Part shown: piece after piece, positions 6,074 to 12,263 of the stretch | Position numbering within the stretch: position 1 is the stretch's first letter | Layout: every line of letters starts with the position of its first letter | Origin: CAYOHY01 sp964403885 | GTDB lineage: Bacteria > Actinomycetota > Coriobacteriia > Anaerosomatales > PHET01 | Reading direction: 5' to 3' | DNA: 12,263 nt | NCBI GenBank assembly: GCA_964403885.1 | Contig: CAYOHY010000048.1 | Location: 1 to 12,263 of the forward strand | The notes under the pieces: model-generated | What the model saw: the letters and a program-made list of their open reading frames with translations, nothing else | Told to the model about the DNA's origin: nothing | The model's database searches: none | Made by a program: the position numbers and the translations under genes

Positions 6074-7405
6074 CTAGATGATGCTCAGGTAGCGGTCGAG
6101 CTCCCACTGCGAGACGTACTTGATGTAGTCGGCCCACTCGGCCTTCTTGTTCTCGCTGTAGAAGGCGTGAATGTGATCGCCGAGGATCTCCTTCATCGTC
6201 TCCGACTTCTCGAACGCGTCGATGGCCTCGCCGAGGTTCTTCGGCAGCGTCTTGATGCCGGCCTCGTCGAGCTCGGCGGGGGTCATCTCGAAGATGTCGT
6301 TGGTGGCCTCAGGCATGAGCTCGAGCTTCTCCTCGATACCCTTGAGACCGGCGCCGAGCATGACGGCGAAGGCGAGGTACGGGTTGCACGAGGGGTCCGG
6401 CGAACGGAGCTCGATGCGGGTCGCGGCCTCCTTGCCGGGCTTGTACAGCGGCACGCGGACCATGGCCGAACGGTTGGCCTGCGCCCACGACACGTAGACC
6501 GGGGCCTCGTAGCCGGGGATGAGGCGCTTGTAGGAGTTCACGAGCGGGTTGGTGACGGCGCAGAACTCAGGCGCGTACTTGAGCAGACCCGCGATGTAGT
6601 GGCGGCAGATGTCGCTCAGGTAGCCGGGCTTGTCGGCGTCGTAGAAGGCGTTGCCGTCCTTGGTGAACAGCGACTGGTGCACGTGCATGCCCGAGCCGTT
6701 GATGCCGGCGATCGGCTTCGGCATGAACGTGGCGTACACGCCGTTGGCCATGGCGACTTCCTTGACGATGAGGCGGTAGGTCATGACCGCGTCGGCCATC
6801 GTCAGGGCCTCCTGGTAGCGGAGGTCGATCTCGTGCTGCGACGGGGCGACCTCGTGGTGCGAGTACTCGACCGGGATGCCCATCTTCTCAAGGGTGAGAA
6901 CGGTCTCGCGGCGAAGGTCGCTGGCGAGATCGAGCGGGGTCAGGTCGAAGTAGCCGCCGTTGTCGAGGATCTCGGTGTCCTGGTCGTCGGCGAAGTAGAA
7001 GAACTCGAGCTCCGGACCGACGTACATGGTGTAGCCCATGTCGGCGGCCTTCTGAAGCATGCGCTTCAGGGCGTAGCGGGGATCACCCTCGAACGGCTCG
7101 CCGTTGGGCTTCTGGATGTCGGCGAACAGGCGGCCGACGCCCTGCTCCTCGGGGCGCCACGGGAGAAGCTGGAAGGTCGAGGCGTCCGGGAACGCGACCA
7201 TGTCCGACTCCTGGATGCGGGTGAAGCCATCGATCGAGGAGCCGTCGAAGCCCATGCCCTCGTCGAACGCGCCTTCGAGCTCGCTGTCGGTGACGGCGAA
7301 CGACTTCAGAACACCGAGCACGTCGGTGAACCAGAAGCGGACGAACTTGACGTCGCGCTCCTCGACTGTCTTGAGGACGTAGTCCTTATCGAACGCAGGT
7401 GCCAT
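6074..7405 (-). CDS. glnA: Type I glutamine synthetase, non-adenylylated (GSI-alpha-like)
   Basis: This enzyme makes glutamine from glutamate, ammonia and ATP as a cytoplasmic dodecamer. The 443-residue protein has the standard motifs: FDGSS at 53-57, GPELEFF at 130-136, SHHEVAPSQHEID at 182-194, NGSGMHVHQSL at 236-246, NPLVNSYKRLIPGYEAP at 286-302 and RSAMVRVP at 312-319. Where adenylylated enzymes carry the modified tyrosine, this one has F372 (DIFEMTP), so it should not be controlled by adenylylation. R63 (GFTRIQESD) matches the arginine that mediates glutamine feedback inhibition in Bacillus GSI-alpha. Overall it recalls mycobacterial GlnA2. The ATG at 7405 has AAGGAGG six bases upstream; a TTG at 7411 is less likely. 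The upstream region holds an inverted repeat and a GlnR-box-like direct repeat, described separately. Confidence 0.97.
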   Translation of the reverse strand: MAPAFDKDYVLKTVEERDVKFVRFWFTDVLGVLKSFAVTDSELEGAFDEGMGFDGSSIDGFTRIQESDMVAFPDASTFQLLPWRPEEQGVGRLFADIQKPNGEPFEGDPRYALKRMLQKAADMGYTMYVGPELEFFYFADDQDTEILDNGGYFDLTPLDLASDLRRETVLTLEKMGIPVEYSHHEVAPSQHEIDLRYQEALTMADAVMTYRLIVKEVAMANGVYATFMPKPIAGINGSGMHVHQSLFTKDGNAFYDADKPGYLSDICRHYIAGLLKYAPEFCAVTNPLVNSYKRLIPGYEAPVYVSWAQANRSAMVRVPLYKPGKEAATRIELRSPDPSCNPYLAFAVMLGAGLKGIEEKLELMPEATNDIFEMTPAELDEAGIKTLPKNLGEAIDAFEKSETMKEILGDHIHAFYSENKKAEWADYIKYVSQWELDRYLSII

Positions 7406-7424
7406 TCGCAACCTCCTTCTCAGT

Positions 7425-7446
7425 GGATACGGACCACGCCGTATCC
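7425..7446 (-). promoter_or_regulatory. Inverted repeat in the glnA leader
   Basis: GGATACGG and CCGTATCC form a perfect 8-bp inverted repeat separated by six bases. It ends five bases before the glnA Shine-Dalgarno sequence at 7413-7419. In RNA it would be a stable hairpin close to the ribosome site and could affect translation or mRNA stability; in DNA it could be an operator. No T-run follows, so it is not a terminator. Confidence 0.45.
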
Positions 7447-7491
7447 GCCTGACGTCTACTTACGCCATGTACCCAAGGGTAATCAGCGAAT

Positions 7492-7507
7492 GTTTCATCA
7501 TTGTTTC
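7492..7507 (-). promoter_or_regulatory. GlnR-box-like direct repeat upstream of glnA
   Basis: The minus strand reads GAAAC-N6-GAAAC, two identical 5-bp elements with an 11-bp period. The published GlnR binding pattern in actinobacteria is a pair of GTnAC/GnAAC-type half-sites six bases apart. The repeat lies 87-102 bp upstream of the glnA ATG, in the gap between glnA and the terminator of the upstream gene. Occupation by the regulator encoded at 4789-5460 is an inference. Confidence 0.5.
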
Positions 7508-7538
7508 GCTTTCAGACCGACGGACGAGACGCGCACCT

Positions 7539-7572
7539 GAAACGACAGAGGCCCGCGCTCAGCGGGCCCCTG
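7539..7572 (-). terminator. Terminator hairpin after the multiheme protein gene
   Basis: On the minus strand CAGGGGCCCGC pairs with GCGGGCCTCTG (11 pairs, one G-T) around a TGAGC loop, followed by TCGTTTC. It starts 19 bases after the stop codon of the multiheme gene. The T-tract is short, but stem strength and position fit intrinsic termination. Confidence 0.65.
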
Positions 7573-7590
7573 GTGGCTCTGAACGACGTC

Positions 7591-10500
7591 TTACGGTCCG
7601 ACGACGGTGAAGATGCTCGTCTTGGGCGTCTCGGCGGTTCCGTAGCCGTTGACGCCGAAGTATTCCAATGTGTGCACCCCAAGGCTCGTGACCGGGAACT
7701 CGGCCCAGTAGTAGCCGCCCGTGTCCGTCTCCTGGAACTGAGCCGGCACCTCCACCCACTCACCGCTGTCGAGCGAGTAGCTGATCGTCACGACACCCGA
7801 CTCGAGGTCGGTGCTCTGCAGCTCACCCCAGTAGATCAGGCCGCCGGCACCGTCGTCGCCCGCCGTGGGCTGCTGCCCGGAGTACTCGTCCCACATGATC
7901 GTCTCGGGCGGGGTCTCATCCGGCGTCGTGGGCCCCTGGACGTCGACGTATCGGGTGAGCGTGCTCTCCTGCAGCGAGTTGTCGCGGGCGACGACCGTCA
8001 CCTCGTAGGTGCGCGTGCCCCACGTGGGCACCGGCAACACGGCCTGCCAGTACCCAAGCGACTCGGAGAGCACCGTTCCCTGAGACTCGCCGTTCCACAG
8101 CGCGTCCGCCTGCCAGTCGAGCAGGCCGGAGCCCGCATCGTTGGCGCGGGCGGTCACGAGCACCGTCCCGTCGGCTTGTGTGACCGCATCGATGGTGATC
8201 GCGGGAGCGTTCACGTCGACCCTGAACGAACGCGACCCCCAAGCGCTCGCGTTGCCGGCCTTGTCGGTGGCGTACCACTGGATCCACCGGTTGCCGTCGG
8301 AGAGCGGCAGATCCACGCGCTGCGTGCTCGTGGGGCTTCCACTGACCGGGATGTCGATCGCGTAGAACCCGCCCGCTCCGAATCGGTAGTAGAGCTTGTC
8401 GAGGCCGCTGGGCGTGTTGGGGCTCTCGGTCACGAGGAAGTAGGGTGACTCGTTTCCGACCTGCGCGAATGTGACCGTGGGAGGCGCCGGATCGGCGACC
8501 GAGTAGGTGAGCGTCTTGATCGCCTCGGTGTTGCCGACCTTGTCCACCGAGTAGTACCGCAGCGTGTGCGGACCGTAGGAGGCATCGGGGTTGGTGACCA
8601 GGTAGTCCCAGTACACGCTCGACGCCAGGGCGAACGGCGCGCCGTCGAAGCTGTAGTAGCGAGCGGCCACGCCGCTGCCGCCGTTGGGGTCTTGCGGCCT
8701 GACGTGCACGGTGCCGGGCGCGGCATACAGATACGCCGTGGTGACGGGTGCCTCCTTGTCCACCGCGAAGTCGAAGTACTTCGACGCCTCGCGGTTGCCC
8801 AGACGGTCCACGGCGTAGTACTCGACGGTGCCTGACCCCGCGACGGCCGTCGTCGCCACGCTGCCCAGCGTCTCGACCCAGGCGCCGCCGTTGACCCGGA
8901 AGTAGACGGCGGCCACACCGGAACCGCCGTCGGTGGCGCTCAGCGTGAGCTGGGGATCGGACGTGTACCAGCTGCGCTGCCCCACGACGGTGGGCACGAC
9001 CGACGCGGTGACGGTGGTCGCCGGAGGCGTCAGGTCACCACGCGCCGTGACCGCTCGCGGGTGGCACGACGCCGAGCAGTAGCTCTGGTCGAGGTTGTCG
9101 TTGTGGCAGCCGCCCCAGCGCGACCAGCAGTTCTTGGTCACGTGCGACGCTTGGGCGTTGGCGACGTCATGCGTGGTCGAGACGTGGCAGGCCCCCTGCT
9201 GGCAGCCCTTCTCCCACACCGGAAACGTCGAGCGTGCGCCGCCCTTGGCGTGGCACATGCCGCAACTGTCCCAGGTCGCGCCGTGCAGGCGCAGCAGGTT
9301 CGTGTTGGTATGACACGTCGAGCACGCCACCCACTTGCTGATGACCACCGAGGGGATCCAACCGGCGGCCTCACGGTGGTTGCTCCAGACGCCCACGGGA
9401 GCGCCGGCCGTGGTCGACGCCGAGTGGATCGCGTTCAGGTCGCCATGGGGGGCGACAGCGTCGTGACACGCGGTGCAGCTGCGATCGTGGCCGGCGACCG
9501 CGGCAAGCACGGCGGCCTTGTCGCTGCCGTGGCAGCTGTCGCACGGCACCGAGGCGTGCACGGGAACCAGTCCGCCCGAATGGCATGCCGCACCCGCGCA
9601 GGTCTCGATGACCGGCGCCACGTGCTTGTCGGCATGAAGGCCCTCGATGGAGTGGCAGGAGCCGCAGCGGGTGTCACCGGCGGCAACTGCGGCACTGACC
9701 GCAGCGCTCTTCGACGCATGGCAGTCCGCACACGTCATGCGCGCGCCTCCGGCTCCGGTCCGGTTCACGTGCTCGCGGTGGAGCTGCCGGTCATGACACG
9801 CGTTGCACCCCGAGAAGCCACGCGACGCGCTCATGTGAGCCGGCGTCTTGTCGGCCCCATGCGTGCTCGCGACCTTCTCGGCATGGCAGCTCGTGCAGGG
9901 ACGCTGGGCGAGGTATGCCCGCGAGTGAGGGAGATGGCACTGCAAGCAGGAGTTGGGGTCCCACTCGTGGAGCGTGCCCGCCTTCTGGTGGCACTCGAAA
10001 CAGCCCACCGTCTCGAAGGGGTGACCCGTGGTGGGAAAGCCCTGGTGGCAGATCGTGCAGTCGGTCGTCGACATCTTGGGAAGCGCGTGGGTCTCGATCG
10101 TCCACGTCTGCGATGCGACGTTGCCGCGTCCATCGCGCGCGGTGACCGCGACGGTGTGCGTCGAGTCGTTGGCAAACGGCGCCGAGGGCGTCCACGACAG
10201 CGTCTTTGCGCTCGCGTTCCACGAAGCCGCGACCGCCGTGCCGTCCACGGTCATCTGAGGCGTGCCCGCGATGCCCGCCGGGTCCAAGACCACGGCCGTG
10301 ATCTGCGGGGTGAGCGAGTCATACGCGCTCGCGATGCCCGTGATCGCGGGCGGGATCTCGACCGTGAAGCTCCAGACGGTGTTGAGCATCGCACCGGAGT
10401 CGTTCTGGAAGTACACCTTGGCCGTGTGTGTCCCCTCTTTGAGCCCGATGAAGCGCCGAGCCACCGAGACGGTCTTACGGTCGGCGGACTGGACCGTGGA

Positions 10501-10776
10501 TGCAGAGTACGCTCCGCCGTCCAGCATCAGGCGACTGTAGTTCCTGAAGGTGGTCACATCGCTGATCGAGGCGCTGACCGTCACATCGGTCGACGCGACA
10601 GGGGTGCCCGCAGTGGGCCCCAGTGTCCACACGGGCGCCGCATGCGCGCTCGCAGGCACGAACAGCGCGAGCAGGGCCACGAGCGCCATCGCTGCGGACC
10701 ACGCGATGCGTGCTCCGCCGCGCCGGGCGCAGACGATCGAACCGGTCCGCGAAGACCGCGTGGAACATCCCGTCAA
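7591..10776 (-). CDS. Secreted multiheme c-type cytochrome-like protein with Ig-like modules
   Basis: This 1061-residue protein has a signal peptide (basic RRGGAR, hydrophobic AWSAAMALVALLALFV, cleavage probably at AHA-AP near residue 46). Two Ig-like modules follow (about 47-235), then a haem block at 240-572, then about five further Ig-like or OmpL47-type modules (GSGV...YYR/VNGG...EYYAVDRLGN) to the end. The haem block has 11 CXXCH motifs and four atypical ones: CAGAACH, CQQGACH, CWSRWGGCH and CSASCH. Extra histidines could be distal ligands. No C-terminal membrane anchor or sorting motif is visible, so it is probably secreted or held at the surface by its Ig-like modules, perhaps for extracellular electron transfer; I cannot name the partner. 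The start is uncertain: TTG at 10776 has AGGGGGA upstream and gives a sensible signal peptide. ATGs at 10794, 10848 and 10911 are in frame but lack good ribosome sites, and the last lies upstream of the operator at 10884-10899. Hairpins flank the gene, so it is probably monocistronic. Confidence 0.88.
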   Translation of the reverse strand: MTGCSTRSSRTGSIVCARRGGARIAWSAAMALVALLALFVPASAHAAPVWTLGPTAGTPVASTDVTVSASISDVTTFRNYSRLMLDGGAYSASTVQSADRKTVSVARRFIGLKEGTHTAKVYFQNDSGAMLNTVWSFTVEIPPAITGIASAYDSLTPQITAVVLDPAGIAGTPQMTVDGTAVAASWNASAKTLSWTPSAPFANDSTHTVAVTARDGRGNVASQTWTIETHALPKMSTTDCTICHQGFPTTGHPFETVGCFECHQKAGTLHEWDPNSCLQCHLPHSRAYLAQRPCTSCHAEKVASTHGADKTPAHMSASRGFSGCNACHDRQLHREHVNRTGAGGARMTCADCHASKSAAVSAAVAAGDTRCGSCHSIEGLHADKHVAPVIETCAGAACHSGGLVPVHASVPCDSCHGSDKAAVLAAVAGHDRSCTACHDAVAPHGDLNAIHSASTTAGAPVGVWSNHREAAGWIPSVVISKWVACSTCHTNTNLLRLHGATWDSCGMCHAKGGARSTFPVWEKGCQQGACHVSTTHDVANAQASHVTKNCWSRWGGCHNDNLDQSYCSASCHPRAVTARGDLTPPATTVTASVVPTVVGQRSWYTSDPQLTLSATDGGSGVAAVYFRVNGGAWVETLGSVATTAVAGSGTVEYYAVDRLGNREASKYFDFAVDKEAPVTTAYLYAAPGTVHVRPQDPNGGSGVAARYYSFDGAPFALASSVYWDYLVTNPDASYGPHTLRYYSVDKVGNTEAIKTLTYSVADPAPPTVTFAQVGNESPYFLVTESPNTPSGLDKLYYRFGAGGFYAIDIPVSGSPTSTQRVDLPLSDGNRWIQWYATDKAGNASAWGSRSFRVDVNAPAITIDAVTQADGTVLVTARANDAGSGLLDWQADALWNGESQGTVLSESLGYWQAVLPVPTWGTRTYEVTVVARDNSLQESTLTRYVDVQGPTTPDETPPETIMWDEYSGQQPTAGDDGAGGLIYWGELQSTDLESGVVTISYSLDSGEWVEVPAQFQETDTGGYYWAEFPVTSLGVHTLEYFGVNGYGTAETPKTSIFTVVGP

Positions 10777-10883
10777 CGTGCATTCCCCCTGCATCGTAGA
10801 GCGACATCCCTCGAGCGCCGCTCGGCTCCCCTGGCCCCGCACAACCATCACTTCCGACGATGCGCGTCCTGACGCAGTATGAA

Positions 10884-10899
10884 TGTGATGGCCGTCACT
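10884..10899. promoter_or_regulatory. CRP/FNR-type operator upstream of the multiheme protein gene
   Basis: The plus strand has TGTGATGGCCGTCACT, matching TGTGA-N6-TCACA at nine of ten half-site positions. It lies 108 bp upstream of the proposed TTG start. A CATACT hexamer follows three bases downstream on the minus strand (10881-10876) and could be the -10 box; the operator would then cover the spacer and -35 region, which suggests repression. It is closely similar to the site at 1974-1989. Confidence 0.5.
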
Positions 10900-10938
10900 G
10901 AACAGACGCATTATCGACGAGATTCATGCAGTCACGCA

Positions 10939-10976
10939 CGAGGGCCCCACCGGCGTATACACCGGCGGGGCCCTCG
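10939..10976 (-). terminator. Strong hairpin after the glutamate synthase genes
   Basis: CGAGGGCCCCGCCGG pairs with CCGGTGGGGCCCTCG (15 pairs, one G-T) around an eight-base loop. It starts 28 bp past the stop of the GXGXG subunit gene. No T-run follows, so it may need a factor or act as a 3' stabiliser, but it separates the glutamate synthase operon from the multiheme gene. Confidence 0.6.
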
Positions 10977-11004
10977 GTCTGGATGCGAAGGAAGGCGGGA
11001 GGGC

Positions 11005-11823
11005 CTACAGGTAGGTGTAGAGCTTCCCGTACGGGCGGTGGGAGATCGGGACGAGCTTGGTGAACGGCTCGGCCATGACCTCGTCGACGTTGTAGCCGAA
11101 CTTGTCACAGAACTCCGCGATCACGGGCTTGAGCGCCGCCATCTCAGCCTCGGTGGCCGTGAAGATGCCGCACTCCTTGCCCACCTGCCACGGCTCGACC
11201 TCGCCGCGCAGGTAGATCTCGCCGCCGTGCATGCCGGTGCCCAGGTAGCCGCCCACGAGCGGTCCTTCGAGGCGCGACTCCAGGCCCAGCAAGACCAGCA
11301 GTCCGCCGGCCATGTACTCGCCAAAGAAGTCCCGGGCCTTGCCGCCGCACACCATGATGGGGCGCAGGTCCTCGTAAGCCTTCATGTGGATGCCCACGCG
11401 GTAGCCCACGTCGCCCTTGATGAAGACGCGGCCGCCGCGCATGCCGTAGCCCAGCACGTCACCGGCCGAGCCGTGCACGTACACCGTGCCGGCGTTCATG
11501 GTGTTGCCCACGCCGTCTTGCGCGTTGCCGAACACCTCGACGGTGGGGCCGTCCATGAACATGGCCATGTCCTGGCCGGGGGTGCCGTGGACCTCGATGG
11601 TGAGGTCCTTGCCCTTGATGCCGGTGCCGATGTAGCGCTGGCCGTTCACGTTGACGAGCTTGACGGTCTTGCAGCCGTCGGCGAAGGCCGCGCGCACGGC
11701 CTCGTTGACGAACTTGTAGTAGACGCTCTGGCAGTCGATCGTGGCCACGTCGCCCTCGACGGTGACCACCGGCTCGACCTGCAGGTACCCCTCGATGGGG
11801 TTGGAAACGGTCTGGGTCGTCAT
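11005..11823 (-). CDS. Glutamate synthase, GXGXG-domain subunit
   Basis: This 272-residue protein corresponds to the C-terminal GXGXG domain of the glutamate synthase large chain, a right-handed parallel beta-helix with a structural role in coupling the amidotransferase and synthase domains. Glycine-rich coils repeat along the chain: GQRYIGTGIKG near 61, VHGSAGDVLGYGMRGGRVFIKG, FFGEYMAGGLLVLLG and LVGGYLGTGMHGGEIYLRG. It is encoded as a separate polypeptide, as in archaeal-type split glutamate synthases, rather than fused as in most bacteria. The ATG at 11823 has GGGGGGAG upstream and lies 13 bp after the FMN subunit stop, so the two are translated from one operon. The FwdC subunit of formylmethanofuran dehydrogenase shares this fold, but the neighbour settles the assignment. 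Confidence 0.88.
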   Translation of the reverse strand: MTTQTVSNPIEGYLQVEPVVTVEGDVATIDCQSVYYKFVNEAVRAAFADGCKTVKLVNVNGQRYIGTGIKGKDLTIEVHGTPGQDMAMFMDGPTVEVFGNAQDGVGNTMNAGTVYVHGSAGDVLGYGMRGGRVFIKGDVGYRVGIHMKAYEDLRPIMVCGGKARDFFGEYMAGGLLVLLGLESRLEGPLVGGYLGTGMHGGEIYLRGEVEPWQVGKECGIFTATEAEMAALKPVIAEFCDKFGYNVDEVMAEPFTKLVPISHRPYGKLYTYL

Positions 11824-11836
11824 CTGCACTCCCCCC

Positions 11837-12263
11837 TTACAGTCCGGCCGGCTTGACGCCGAGGATCTCGCAGGTCTGGGCGTCGAGGCCCACCGCACGC
11901 AAGCGCTCGCGGCTGCCGCGAAGCGACTCGACCGCGTTCACACCCAGCGCGCCCAAGATCTCCTGGAGCTCGTGGCTCCACGCGTGCACCAGGTTGGTGA
12001 GACGCTCGGCTCCCCACTCGGGGTCCACGCGGCGGGTGAGCTCGGGCTTTTGGGTCGTGAGTCCCCACGAGCAGCAGCCCGTGTGGCAGCCCTGGCACAG
12101 GTGGCAACCCAGCGCCATGAGCGCCGCCGAGCCGATGGCCACGACGTCTGCACCCAGCGCGATCGCCTTGGCCATGTCGGCCGAGGAGCGGATCGAGCCG
12201 GCGGCCACGATCGACGCCTGGTTGCGGATGCCCTCGTCGCGCAGGCGCTGGTCGACCACCGCG
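11837..12263 (-). CDS. Glutamate synthase, FMN/Fe-S central domain subunit (3' part only)
   Basis: Only the last 141 codons are in the window; the reading frame is open at the edge and the start lies beyond it. The visible part holds the end of the FMN-binding TIM barrel (IVAAGSIRSSADMAKAIALG, ADVVAIGSAALMALGC), where glutamate is formed from 2-oxoglutarate and channelled ammonia. The Fe-S segment CHLCQGCHTGCCSWG follows, and then a C-terminal helical segment (LTNLVHAWSHELQEILGALG). The C-x5-C-x4-C spacing of the bacterial 3Fe-4S site is present, with two extra cysteines. Upstream genes, outside the window, would be expected to include the glutamine amidotransferase subunit and perhaps the small NAD(P)H-linked subunit. 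Confidence 0.9.
   Translation of the reverse strand, partial: AVVDQRLRDEGIRNQASIVAAGSIRSSADMAKAIALGADVVAIGSAALMALGCHLCQGCHTGCCSWGLTTQKPELTRRVDPEWGAERLTNLVHAWSHELQEILGALGVNAVESLRGSRERLRAVGLDAQTCEILGVKPAGL

Noticed and set aside
7461..7487. TTAC and GTAC elements six bases apart near the glnA promoter as further GlnR half-sites
   Set aside because: They are out of register with the GAAAC-N6-GAAAC repeat and match the consensus poorly.
5936..7540. Long plus-strand frame opposite glnA
   Set aside because: The minus strand encodes a full, motif-rich glutamine synthetase; the opposite frame is low in complexity and has no recognisable domain.
9061..10872. Long plus-strand frame opposite the multiheme gene
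   Set aside because: The CXXCH-rich protein and signal peptide are on the minus strand; the plus frame shows only compositional bias.

Overview
The window is high-GC DNA in which every supported gene lies on the minus strand. The gene set points to an anaerobic member of the Actinomycetota, most likely class Coriobacteriia. The pointers are: polA followed by rpsA, as in other actinobacteria; an actinobacterial-type GlnA of the non-adenylylated class; a GlnR-like orphan regulator; a split glutamate synthase; and a secreted multiheme cytochrome. The lineage is inferred from gene content and protein resemblance recalled from memory, not from a search.

In transcription order (high to low coordinates) the layout is as follows. 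The 3' end of a glutamate synthase FMN-domain subunit (11837-12263, cut by the window edge) is followed 13 bp later by the GXGXG-domain subunit (11005-11823) and a strong hairpin. Next comes a large secreted protein with 11 CXXCH plus 4 atypical haem-type motifs set between Ig-like modules (7591-10776), ending in its own hairpin terminator. Then come glnA (6074-7405) with a terminator, the fluoride channel gene crcB (5560-5937), an OmpR-type regulator with a degenerate receiver that resembles GlnR (4789-5460), polA (2009-4660), a small two-helix membrane protein (1699-1953) and rpsA (19-1485). No gene-free stretch exceeds 300 bp.

Two themes run through the window. Nitrogen assimilation: glutamate synthase and glutamine synthetase together form the GS-GOGAT cycle, a GlnR-like regulator is encoded nearby, and a GAAAC-N6-GAAAC direct repeat that looks like a GlnR box lies about 90 bp upstream of glnA. 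Redox/energy: the multiheme protein and the small membrane protein, about 9 kb apart, each carry a TGTGA-N6-TCACA-type (CRP/FNR superfamily) operator upstream, which suggests shared control.

The strangest feature is the C-terminus of ribosomal protein S1. After four ordinary S1 domains it carries five DxDxDGxxD calcium-loop-like repeats in a strongly acidic tail, a type of sequence normally found on extracellular proteins. This tail, the atypical haem motifs and the shared operators are the observations most worth following up.
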